A DNA stretch of 35,900 nucleotides, taken from the NCBI GenBank assembly GCA_003225005.1, contig QIAN01000292.1, forward strand, positions 1 through 35,900. Reading direction: 5' to 3'. Numbering within the stretch: the first letter of the stretch is position 1; every line of letters begins with the position of its first letter. Made by a program: the position numbers and the translations under genes. The DNA comes from Acidobacteriota bacterium. Lineage in GTDB: Bacteria > Acidobacteriota > Terriglobia > Terriglobales > Acidobacteriaceae. This document shows positions 25,729-33,041 of this stretch, piece after piece. Under the pieces are notes generated by a model. The model did no database searches. It saw nothing but the letters and a program-made list of their open reading frames with translations, and was not told where the DNA came from.

Positions 25729-26097
25729 ATGGCGGATTCTTCTAAAACAACGGCAGAATCGCGGCGACGTCCCGATCCCAACGAAAACCTGGTGAAGATT
25801 TTCGACACCGAACAGGAGTCGGAGGCCATGGTGGTGAACGGCCTTCTGGAATCGGCAGGCATCGACTGTGACATGACGGCGCTCTCGGCGCCGCAAGATA
25901 CGTTCCCTGGTGTGGGTGGCACGATTATCCTGGTTCGCGAGGAGGACGCCGCAAGGGCGAACCAAGTGATTGCGGAGTTTCAGCAGTCGCCGAGCGCCAG
26001 GGACGACGAATTCTCGGGCGAGACTGTCGAGGGTGACACTGAAAGCGGCATTCGTGAGCCGCCAACCAAAGGCGTGACCGAATGGCCATCGAGTTAG
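25729..26097 (+). CDS. DUF2007-like putative signal-transducing protein
   Basis: A 122-residue protein. The core VKIFDTEQESEAMVVNGLLE then SAGIDCDMTALSAPQDTFPG and ILVREEDAARANQVIAEFQ matches the DUF2007 pattern: an early V-x2-F/Y-x3-EA-x3-L-LE segment for a short ferredoxin-like fold, followed by a strand giving I-V-x2-D-A-x2-A. The Pfam label for the family is putative signal transduction, which is not an established function. Flanks on both sides are acidic and low-complexity. ATG 25729 is preferred, with GGAG at 25720-25723 five bases upstream; the longer frame from 25486 runs through non-coding sequence. No operon partner is evident. Confidence 0.7.
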   Translation: MADSSKTTAESRRRPDPNENLVKIFDTEQESEAMVVNGLLESAGIDCDMTALSAPQDTFPGVGGTIILVREEDAARANQVIAEFQQSPSARDDEFSGETVEGDTESGIREPPTKGVTEWPSS

Positions 26098-26260
26098 AAA
26101 GTCACGGCGCCGTTCCTGTCGGTGCGGTAGACACGCGCTCCTGAATCTTCCAGCCGCTTCAAGGCTTCCATTCCGGGCTGGCCGAACGAGCCCAAGAGCG
26201 CTATCCGTTCGCCGATGAAAAGAGAGAGTCGTCCGGCGAAAAAGCGCAGACCCACGCGAA
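26094..26260 (-). pseudogene. Possible C-terminal remnant of ComEC/metallo-beta-lactamase-like protein
   Basis: The minus strand ends with GQPGMEALKRLEDSGARVYR then TDRNGAVTF and a stop. This resembles the extreme C terminus of ComEC-type DNA-uptake proteins and related metallo-beta-lactamase proteins (G-H/Q-P-x-x-x-L-x-R-L...G-A-x-V-Y-R-T-D-x-x-G-A-V). The preceding SLFIGERIALLGSF could be a degraded ISVG-x-N-x-x-G strand. The rest of the roughly 700-residue protein is absent, and the upstream frame is cut off by the RlmD-type gene end. This is a short remnant at best; the match is by memory. Confidence 0.4.
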
Positions 26261-26401
26261 AATGTGCGGCACGCGGAGGCAGGTGCGGGCCATGCCCCGA
26301 ACATAGGCAGCGTGGGAAGTAATTAAGACTAGTCGAAGAAGGGAAGCGGCGAACCACATCCCGCGTGATTCCGCGCGGTGCGTGGCAACTACGAACCCCG
26401 G

Positions 26402-27730
26402 TCACCGCACGAGCTTCACGATGCTTTCGAGGTGATAGGTTTGCGGAAAAAGATCGATCACATGTGCCTGCTCGACGCGATATCCCGCTGTCAACAATGG
26501 CACCAGATCACGCGCCAGCGTCGCCGGATCGCATGAGACATAGATCAAGCGCGCTGCTGCCACGTCGGCGAGGGAACGCGCCAGGGGTTCGCCCAGGCCG
26601 CGGCGAGGAGGATCCACCACCACCAAGTCGGGCTTCTGTTTGCCGGACACAATTCTGCCGGCAGCCTGTCCCTTGTCGCTGTGTTGGCTCAGGTATTGCT
26701 CAGTCGTCGCCTTAACTGCCTCTCCATTCGGAGGGAGATTGTATTGCAGGTCGGGGAGGGCCCGATGTGACGGTTCTACGGAAACGACGCGACGGAAGTT
26801 ACGAGCCAGGGCTGTGGAAAAAAGCCCCACTCCGGCATAAAGGTCGAGGGCGAGATCGCCGGACGCTTCCTGAGTGACGATGTTAACTAGTTCGTCGGTC
26901 AAGTTTCGGTTGGTTTGAAAGAATGATCCAGCGCTGACCCGGTAGGCGAAACGTTGCGTCTGATAGGTCAAGTAATCTGTCCCGAACAATCGCTCCGCGG
27001 CGCTTGCTGACTTCTCTCGAGGCTTTGCCTCACGAAACGCGACGATGCCGACGATTTCCGGCAGCACAGTGCGTAATCCTTCGGCCCAGTTTTTTAAAGA
27101 AGACTCGGGAGTCTCTGGCGTGCAAGCAAGTTCCACAAGAAGCTGTTTGTCATCGGCGTTGGCGAAGAACTCCGCTTCGCGTAATCCTTCTGGAGTTTTC
27201 CCCGCCCTGCTTATCTGCCACAGTGCGGCGATGCCGCGATTGATGAGCGGAGAGCTAATGGGACATTGCTCTACCGGCAATACTTCGTGCCCTCCGAGCT
27301 TGAAGTATCCTGCGGCAAATTCGGGCTGCGTGCGAATCTGGAGCCGGGAGCGGTTGCGGTAGTTCCTCGGCGGCGACGGATGCACACCAATTTCGCTCTT
27401 GAATTCAAGTTTGGCGATGCGCCGGAAGTTTTCGCGCAGGATGTCAGTCTTGATTTCGAGTTGATGTTCGTAGCTGGCGTGCTGGTAATGGCATCCGCCG
27501 CACCGGGCGAAGTAAGGACACCGAGGTTGCACCCGGTGCGGAGAAGCGTCGATTACGGCTTCGGCTTTGGCTCGGGCGAAGCCCGCCTTCTCCTCAGTTA
27601 AGGAGGCCTCAATCTTTTCTCCGGCGAGAACGAAGGGAATGAATACAGCCTTGCCGCGTCCGCGATCGTCGGGGAGCAAGCGAGCGAGGCCATCGCCACC
27701 ATAAGTTAGCTTTTCGATGGTGAGAAGCAA
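26402..27730 (-). CDS. rlmD: 23S rRNA (uracil-5-)-methyltransferase, RlmD/TrmA family
   Basis: A 442-residue SAM-dependent methyltransferase that puts a 5-methyl group on uridine in 23S rRNA (U1939 in E. coli RlmD). An N-terminal TRAM-like domain (MLLTIEKLTYGGDGLARL) is followed by the [4Fe-4S] ligands CPYFARCGGC, with a further Cys in VEQCPIS. The methyltransferase domain shows SAGSFFQTN, LALDLYAGVGLFS, VVVDPPRRGLGE and the catalytic-Cys block YVSCDPATLARDL. The C terminus ends PQTYHLESIVKLVR, as usual. RlmD, RlmC and TrmA are hard to separate by eye; the cluster and TRAM domain favour RlmD. The start is TTG, with no good ribosome binding site. Confidence 0.88.
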   Translation of the reverse strand: MLLTIEKLTYGGDGLARLLPDDRGRGKAVFIPFVLAGEKIEASLTEEKAGFARAKAEAVIDASPHRVQPRCPYFARCGGCHYQHASYEHQLEIKTDILRENFRRIAKLEFKSEIGVHPSPPRNYRNRSRLQIRTQPEFAAGYFKLGGHEVLPVEQCPISSPLINRGIAALWQISRAGKTPEGLREAEFFANADDKQLLVELACTPETPESSLKNWAEGLRTVLPEIVGIVAFREAKPREKSASAAERLFGTDYLTYQTQRFAYRVSAGSFFQTNRNLTDELVNIVTQEASGDLALDLYAGVGLFSTALARNFRRVVSVEPSHRALPDLQYNLPPNGEAVKATTEQYLSQHSDKGQAAGRIVSGKQKPDLVVVDPPRRGLGEPLARSLADVAAARLIYVSCDPATLARDLVPLLTAGYRVEQAHVIDLFPQTYHLESIVKLVR

Positions 27731-27804
27731 GGTGTGATTCTACGGCAAGGGGTGGAAGTCCGCGCAGGTACGTCAGCATTTCACGGTCTGCCAGCCTACC
27801 CCTT

Positions 27805-27983
27805 TCATCCTCCGGTTTCAGCCGTGAGTCTCAGGCCGACTGCCTTGCTCACGGCGGCCAGCGTGGAAAGTCGGGGATTTCCGCGCGTAGACAATGTCCG
27901 GTAAGGGCTCTCGCGCTCGAGCCCGCGGTTTTGGCGATTTTCGCGATTCCCCGAGCCTGCACAACCCGGCGCAAGGCGCCTCA
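27805..27983 (-). pseudogene. Frameshifted HigA-like antitoxin remnant
   Basis: Directly after the stop of the BaiN-like gene the minus strand reads LRRVVQARGIAKIAKTAG in one frame and continues, after a one-base shift near 27920, as LERESPYRTLSTRGNPRLST, then LAAVSKAVGLRLTAETGG and a stop. Joined, this matches the C-terminal helix-turn-helix of COG3636-type addiction-module antidotes (IAKxAGLxRESLYRxLSxxGNPxxxT...LGLxLxA). No start codon, N-terminal half or toxin gene remains, so it is a decayed fragment. It fills most of the gap before the RlmD-type gene. Confidence 0.7.
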
Positions 27984-29147
27984 CACCGCCCGTCCCGCGG
28001 CCGCGCCCGACGCCCACGCCCATTGAAAATTGAAGCCACCAAGATGTCCCGTAACGTCCGCGACCTCGCCGATGAAGAACAGCCCTCGAACTTTGAGGCT
28101 TTCCATCGCCTTGGCTGACAGCTCGTTCGTATCGACGCCCCCCGCCGTGACTTCGGCTTTTTCGTAGCCCTCTGTGCCAGCAGGGGTGATGGGCCAGGCA
28201 TGAACCCGCCGTTCAAAATCAGCGAGCGTAGTATTTGTCCATGAGACGGGAGCATGCCGGTCCAGCCAACGGTCGGCGAAACGCTGTGGAAGGAATGTGC
28301 GCATTTCAGCGCGCAAGGTTCCTATATTTCTTGGTGTCTTGGGATGGTGAAATGCCGCAGCGACATCTCGGCCAGGTGCAAGATCAATGAGAATGGGCAG
28401 CGATTGTTTCCAGTAGGAAGAAATTTGCAAGATCGCCGGACCACTCAAGCCGCGATGCGTGATGAGCATCTTTTCGCGGAAGTGCTGCCCATCGAACGAC
28501 GCCACTACACCGGCGGAAACTCCGGCGAGGTCGCAGTAATGGGACCGGTCTTCAGCAGTCAGCACGAGGGGCACGAGACCTGGCCGGGGCTCGCGGATCG
28601 CGAGTCCAAACTGGCGCGCGAGATCATAGCCGAAGGAAGTCGCTCCGATTTTTGGAATCGATAGACCACCGGTCGCAACCACCAACACAGGGGCATGAAA
28701 CTCTGCCTTCGCGGAGCGTGCGACGAAACCGGTGGTGTGCCGAATCTCCTTGACGGTTGTGCTCAAGAAAATATTCACCCCAGCATCTCGGCACTCGGCT
28801 TCGAGCATGCTTAGGATCCCGGTCGCGGAGCGATCGCAGAAGAGCTGCCCAAGGGTCTTTTCGTGATACGGGATATGATGCTTTTCCACCAGCGCGATGA
28901 AATCCGAGGGCGTGTAACGGGCCAGCGCGGACTTGGCAAAATGGGCATTGGACGAGAGAAAATGCTCGGGCTGGCAGTGAATGTTAGTGAAATTGCAGCG
29001 TCCCCCACCGGAGATGAGTATTTTCTTGCCCAACCGAGCTGCGTGCTCGATGACGGCGACACGACGGCCGCGTTTGCCGGCCTCAATGGCACACATCAGA
29101 CCCGCCGCGCCGCCGCCGAGAATCAAAACGTCGAATGAATGAATCAC
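27981..29147 (-). CDS. BaiN/HI0933-family FAD-dependent flavoprotein
   Basis: A 388-residue NAD(P)/FAD-dependent oxidoreductase-fold protein. It starts with the FAD-binding GGGAAGLMCAIEAGKRGRRV block preceded by FDVLILG, and shows the family marker LGKKILISGGGRCNFTN. The C terminus has FFIGEVADVTGHLGGFNFQW followed by AWASGAAAGRAV, diagnostic for HI0933/YhiN/BaiN proteins. BaiN itself takes part in bile-acid dehydroxylation, but most members have no known reaction, so that name should not be read as function. The start is taken as GTG (29145-29147), just before IHSFDVLILGGG; the frame extends upstream to 29273 through the adjacent gene. The upstream stop lies 7 bases away, so co-transcription is expected. 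Confidence 0.88.
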   Translation of the reverse strand: MIHSFDVLILGGGAAGLMCAIEAGKRGRRVAVIEHAARLGKKILISGGGRCNFTNIHCQPEHFLSSNAHFAKSALARYTPSDFIALVEKHHIPYHEKTLGQLFCDRSATGILSMLEAECRDAGVNIFLSTTVKEIRHTTGFVARSAKAEFHAPVLVVATGGLSIPKIGATSFGYDLARQFGLAIREPRPGLVPLVLTAEDRSHYCDLAGVSAGVVASFDGQHFREKMLITHRGLSGPAILQISSYWKQSLPILIDLAPGRDVAAAFHHPKTPRNIGTLRAEMRTFLPQRFADRWLDRHAPVSWTNTTLADFERRVHAWPITPAGTEGYEKAEVTAGGVDTNELSAKAMESLKVRGLFFIGEVADVTGHLGGFNFQWAWASGAAAGRAV

Positions 29148-29154
29148 AGGGCGA

Positions 29155-29880
29155 TCACATGTAGAACAGGCTGAGTCTTGGCAGGTTGTGTTTTTCCAGC
29201 AGGCGCTTGTGGACGTACTGCTTCTGCAGCTGATCGATTTGTGCCGCCGGCATTTTGCGGCGATAAGGTGCAAGGTCGCGATCAGCCTCGGTGCGAACCA
29301 TTACCATCTCTTCGTCCTCCGCAGCGGCGAGTAGGGCGGCGAAGAGCTTTTCTTCGAGCACAGTCAAGTGACGCTCCAAGTCTTCCAGCCGTGGCACGGG
29401 CCTCTTATTTTCCATCTCATCCGCCAATTTGCGGAGGGTACGCGACGTCTCCCATGCGGCAGTGCCCACGGAAACTCCGCCGCGCTCCGGAAGTTTCGCC
29501 GATTCCAAAAGATCAGCGTTGCGTCTCAGGAAAACTGCGATTGTGTCCGGCTCAAAGCCCTGTCCGGCGGCTGATTTGGCGGAGAGTCGCTGCCCCGCTT
29601 CGTCCGCAACTCCAACAGTGGCTTCCTTCATATCTTCGGCCGCGGCCAGCACTTCCTGAGAACAATAAGCTACGCTGTTCACTTTTTTCGTTTTCGACGG
29701 CCGCTGGTCGTAGCGGTCGAAGGCAGCTTCAATGCCCCGCAGCGCGGCCTCAAGCGGAATGCCCGCATCTTTCCAGGTTTCGATAAGCGCCCAGTCGAGG
29801 GTTGAAAGCAGCAGCCCTCCTCCCCGCCGTCGGAGAAAGTGCTCTTCAATTTCGGTGAAATAGTTGAAGTAGTTTTCCAC
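29155..29880 (-). CDS. Uncharacterised 241-residue protein in the coaX cluster
   Basis: No known domain is recognised. The N terminus MENYFNYFTEIEEHFLRRRG leads into GGLLLSTLDWALIETWKDAG and a predicted helix RGIEAAFDRYDQRPSKTKKV. The middle is variable, then comes a helical heptad-like stretch LEDLERHLTVLEEKLFAALL, likely coiled coil. The last part, RKMPAAQIDQLQKQYVHKRL, ends in a basic, Leu-rich tail. There is no signal peptide or membrane helix. It lies 6 bases downstream of coaX and 7 bases upstream of the flavoprotein, so it is almost certainly in the same transcript. I recall similar proteins only from Acidobacteria beside coaX/birA, without an assigned role. Confidence 0.8.
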   Translation of the reverse strand: MENYFNYFTEIEEHFLRRRGGGLLLSTLDWALIETWKDAGIPLEAALRGIEAAFDRYDQRPSKTKKVNSVAYCSQEVLAAAEDMKEATVGVADEAGQRLSAKSAAGQGFEPDTIAVFLRRNADLLESAKLPERGGVSVGTAAWETSRTLRKLADEMENKRPVPRLEDLERHLTVLEEKLFAALLAAAEDEEMVMVRTEADRDLAPYRRKMPAAQIDQLQKQYVHKRLLEKHNLPRLSLFYM

Positions 29881-29886
29881 GACGGC

Positions 29887-30813
29887 CTAGTGATTGGAAC
29901 GCGAAGTGGAAAGGACCCGGTTTCCGCTGCCATTCTTTTCTTTGAGCGGGGCCTTCGACGTCGGCTTGCCTCCGGTCTCGCGTCGTGCGGTCGCATTCCG
30001 CTCCCAGATAATGCGCAGGCCCTCGAGGGTAAGAAAGTCGTCGACCGTCTTGATGTATTTCGATCCGGTGCCGATCAGCGAGCCCAGGCCGCCAGTGGCA
30101 ACCACTTTGGTGCCGTCTCCCAACTCGGCGAGCAAAAGGTCGAGAATGCCATCCACCAAGCCGAGGTACCCGTAGTAGAGCCCGGACTGCAAACTGCCCA
30201 CGGTCGTCGAGCCGATGACTCGCTCTGGTTTGCGAATCTCCACCCGCGGCAAGCGCGCCGTGCGCTCGAAGAGCGCGTCGGCGGAGATGCCCAGGCCCGG
30301 TGAGATCACTCCGCCGAGGTATTCTCCCTTGGCGGAGACGCAATCAAAAGTCGTGGCCGTGCCGAAGTCCACGATCACGCACGGCCCCCCGTACTTTTCA
30401 AAAGCGGCGACGGCATTCACAATGCGATCAGCGCCTACTTCCGAGGGGTTGTCATAGTGCACGGGCATTCCCGTCTTGATGCCCGGCTCGATAAAAAGCG
30501 GCTTGGAATTGAAGTAACGCTCACAAACCTGGCGGAGAACCGGATCAAGCGGCGGAACGACAGAGGAAATCACGATGCCGTGCATGCCCGAAACTTCCAG
30601 GCCGGCCATGGCGAACAGGTTGCGGAACAGAACGCCGTACTCGTCTACTGTGCTGGTCTGCACCGTAGCCACGCGCCAGTTGGCGAGGAGTTGATCGTAG
30701 CGCGGCGTATCGTTCGGGCTTTTGTCCGCAGCCGTACGACCTGCGTCTGCTTTTGCTCGGGTAAAAACCCCGAGCACCGTGTTTGTGTTGCCGACATCGA
30801 GAACGAGAAGCAT
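29887..30813 (-). CDS. coaX: Type III pantothenate kinase
   Basis: A 308-residue ASKHA-fold kinase performing the first step of coenzyme A synthesis, phosphorylation of pantothenate. The phosphate-binding start MLLVLDVGNTNTVLGVF is clear, followed by GADRIVNAVAAFEKYGGPC, VIVDFGTATTFDCVS (catalytic Asp region) and GGVISPGLGISADALF. The C-terminal 40 or so residues (SKAPLKEKNGSGNRVLSTSR) are an unstructured extension. ATG 30813 is preferred because GAAGGA precedes it by about four bases; a GTG at 30855 would add 14 residues. Pantothenate and biotin are both cofactor-linked, and birA ends 44 bases upstream, an arrangement seen in several phyla. Confidence 0.94.
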   Translation of the reverse strand: MLLVLDVGNTNTVLGVFTRAKADAGRTAADKSPNDTPRYDQLLANWRVATVQTSTVDEYGVLFRNLFAMAGLEVSGMHGIVISSVVPPLDPVLRQVCERYFNSKPLFIEPGIKTGMPVHYDNPSEVGADRIVNAVAAFEKYGGPCVIVDFGTATTFDCVSAKGEYLGGVISPGLGISADALFERTARLPRVEIRKPERVIGSTTVGSLQSGLYYGYLGLVDGILDLLLAELGDGTKVVATGGLGSLIGTGSKYIKTVDDFLTLEGLRIIWERNATARRETGGKPTSKAPLKEKNGSGNRVLSTSRSNH

Positions 30814-30857
30814 ACGTCCTTCGTCTGTGGTGAGCGAATTTACGTCATCGATCACAA

Positions 30858-31952
30858 TCAGAGTGGCCTCACCGTACCGCTTAATACTGTCCGCAAAAGT
30901 CCTGCTGCGCGTACCCGAAGGAAACCACCCTCATCGAGCCCTTCAGTCGTGCCCTCAAAGCTTCCACCATTCTCCTCGATGCGGACGGCCTTACCCTTTA
31001 TCCACGACGAATAATCCGCAAAGCGGCGCAGAATTAATTTGCGCGCGTCAGGCCGCTCGAGCAAGTCGCGATACTCGCGATGCAGCGATTTTAGCAAAGC
31101 TACGGCGAGTTCCACCCTCGACCATTCGCTGCCGGTCGTCAATCTCAGCGAGGTGGCTTGGTCCGCCAGCTCCCGGGGAAAAGTCGCCTGATTCACGTTG
31201 AGGCCGATTCCTACTACAACGTAGCGAACCCGGGTTGCTTCGGCATTCATTTCGGCGAGAATGCCGCAAACTTTCTTTCCGTCGATCAGCAAATCGTTCG
31301 GCCATTTCAAGTCGGGATCTACACTCGAGTCGATCTGCCGGATTGCAGAACGGACAGCGAGCGCAGCCGCGAGCGAAAGCACCAAGACCTCGGTTGGCGG
31401 CAAGGCTGGACGGAGTACCACCGAACAGTAGATTCCAGTCGATCGCGCCGATTGCCACGCGTTTGCGCCGCGTCCGCGCCCGGCGGTTTGCTCCTCGGCC
31501 AGGAATACACTGCCGTCGGGAGCGCCCGCAGCGGCCGCATCCATGGCTGCCGTGTTGGTTGAGCCGATCTTGTAGAAGTGGTGGATGTGCTCGCCGAACC
31601 GTGTCCCTTGAACCAGGGGCTGCAAGATATTTGGAAGCAGCAAATCAGGCACAGCGCGCAATTGATAGCCGGTCGCGGGATGCCCGGCAACGTCCACGCC
31701 CAGGCCACGTAATTGTTGGATCAGCCGCCATACCTCAGATCGGCTGCCGCCGATTTCATCGGCGATCTTGGTTCCGCTTACCACGACGGTGGCGTGATCC
31801 GTCAACAGGCGCACAATGCGGCCCAAGCGCAGATCGGTGGGTTGCGGCGTGAATGATCGCGGCACCGCCGCCGTTGCTCTCGGGCGTCGTCGAGTACGAG
31901 TTGTGAGGGCCTTCTTGATGCGTGAATTATGCGGGAGGGACGAAGAAAGCAC
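30858..31952 (-). CDS. birA: Biotin--[acetyl-CoA-carboxylase] ligase BirA
   Basis: A 364-residue bifunctional-type BirA. Residues about 40-100 form a winged-helix domain (LGRIVRLLTDHATVVVSGTK, IADEIGGSRSEVWRLIQQLR). The ligase domain has the biotin/ATP loop in TAGRGRGANAWQ (usual GRGRRGRxW, here with Ala-Asn in place of two residues), GSTNTAAMDAAAAGAPDGS before it, and LKWPNDLLIDGKKVCGILAE after. A short C-terminal SH3-like domain follows. It adds biotin to carboxylase carrier proteins and, with the DNA-binding domain, may repress biotin genes; no biotin operator was found here. The GTG start at 31952 gives a basic N-terminal extension of about 40 residues, so the true start may be internal. 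Confidence 0.92.
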   Translation of the reverse strand: MLSSSLPHNSRIKKALTTRTRRRPRATAAVPRSFTPQPTDLRLGRIVRLLTDHATVVVSGTKIADEIGGSRSEVWRLIQQLRGLGVDVAGHPATGYQLRAVPDLLLPNILQPLVQGTRFGEHIHHFYKIGSTNTAAMDAAAAGAPDGSVFLAEEQTAGRGRGANAWQSARSTGIYCSVVLRPALPPTEVLVLSLAAALAVRSAIRQIDSSVDPDLKWPNDLLIDGKKVCGILAEMNAEATRVRYVVVGIGLNVNQATFPRELADQATSLRLTTGSEWSRVELAVALLKSLHREYRDLLERPDARKLILRRFADYSSWIKGKAVRIEENGGSFEGTTEGLDEGGFLRVRAAGLLRTVLSGTVRPL

Positions 31953-32044
31953 AAATCATCGCTTTCAGCATGACCCAGGCTCACGAAGGCCAATACTGCC
32001 TTAAAGACTCTTTCTTTCTTCCATGCTAAATGAAACGGCGAACC

Positions 32045-32923
32045 TTAGGCGGGTACAACTCGCATGCTCATATCGACGGCGCGTGGCGAATGCGTAAGCA
32101 AGCCCACCGAGATAAAATCGACACCCGTCTCCGCGTAGCTGCGGACATTCTCCAGACTGATGCCTCCGGAGCACTCAAGCGGAATGCGACGTTCTAGCCG
32201 CGAACAGAACTCCACGGCCTTGGCCACGGTTTCCGGCGACATGTTGTCGAGCAGGACGGCCTCACCGCCATTGGCCAGCACCTGCTCCAACTCTTCAAGC
32301 GTACGTACTTCGACCTCTACGGGTTGCGCCCCGCGGCGATTGTGAAGCGCTCGCTCAACCGCGGGCACAACTCCGCCAGCCAGTGCGATATGGTTGTTCT
32401 TGATGAGCACGCCGTCGGATAGATCAAGGCGGTGGTTCTGTCCGCCGCCGCAACGCACCGCGTATTTGTCGATGACGCGCAGGCCGGGCGCGGTCTTTCG
32501 GGTATCGAGAATGCGGGTTTTCGTGCCGTGCACGGCTTCGACAAACTTGCGGGTGATAGTCGCGATGCCACTCATGCGCTGCAAGAAATTCAAAATCACA
32601 CGCTCGCAAGAAAGTACAACTCGGGCGTTATGACGAATGACCGCGACTGATTGCCCCTTGTGCAGACGCACACCGTCGAAAATCTCCGGGTGAGTGGTGA
32701 CCTCGTAATGCGAAGTCACGGCGCCGTCGAGCATCGCGTAAACATCGAGAATGCGGCCTACGCAGCCAATGCCGGCGAGAATGCAGTCTTCTTTGGCGAG
32801 AATGGTCGCTGCCGCGCGCCGGTTGGGATCGATGCAGGCGTAGCTGGTGGCGTCGCTCGTCGCCCGGTCTTCGAGCAGAGCGTTTTCCAGAATGGCGGTA
32901 ATTCGTCGGCTATTCCAGTCCAT
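32045..32923 (-). CDS. nadC: Nicotinate-nucleotide pyrophosphorylase (quinolinate PRTase)
   Basis: A 292-residue enzyme that turns quinolinate and PRPP into nicotinic acid mononucleotide, the entry to NAD synthesis. Family blocks: ERVILNFLQRMSGIAT, TRILDTRKTAPGLRVIDKYA with the substrate-contact Arg and Lys, VRCGGGQNHRLDLSDGVLIK and NNHIALAGG, then EVEVRTLEELEQVLANGGEA and VLLDNMSPE with conserved Glu and Asp, and ECSGGISLENVRSYAETGVD in the barrel. Length is normal. It follows valS and precedes birA on the minus strand. No nadA or nadB is present in the window. Confidence 0.95.
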   Translation of the reverse strand: MDWNSRRITAILENALLEDRATSDATSYACIDPNRRAAATILAKEDCILAGIGCVGRILDVYAMLDGAVTSHYEVTTHPEIFDGVRLHKGQSVAVIRHNARVVLSCERVILNFLQRMSGIATITRKFVEAVHGTKTRILDTRKTAPGLRVIDKYAVRCGGGQNHRLDLSDGVLIKNNHIALAGGVVPAVERALHNRRGAQPVEVEVRTLEELEQVLANGGEAVLLDNMSPETVAKAVEFCSRLERRIPLECSGGISLENVRSYAETGVDFISVGLLTHSPRAVDMSMRVVPA

Positions 32924-32958
32924 TGGGGGAGTTGCAGTTCAGTGCTGCGGTTTGCAAG

Positions 32959-32999
32959 CAATCAGCACTCAGCGTTCATTTAGCATTCAGCCTTCAGCC
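32959..32999. repeat. Degenerate 7-bp tandem repeat between valS and nadC
   Basis: On the minus strand the gap reads roughly GGCTGAA GGCTGAA TGCTAAA TGAAC GCTGAG TGCTGAT TGC, an imperfect run with about 7-base period. It sits in the valS-nadC gap. Its function is unknown; it resembles slippage-derived sequence. Confidence 0.5.
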
Positions 33000-33041
33000 C
33001 CAAATATAACCTGCTTGCAGCGCGTATTCCTGCTTGGGATA

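Noticed and set aside
32924-33041. A tRNA or riboswitch between valS and nadC
   Set aside because: No cloverleaf or known aptamer pattern was found; the sequence is a degenerate 7-base repeat.
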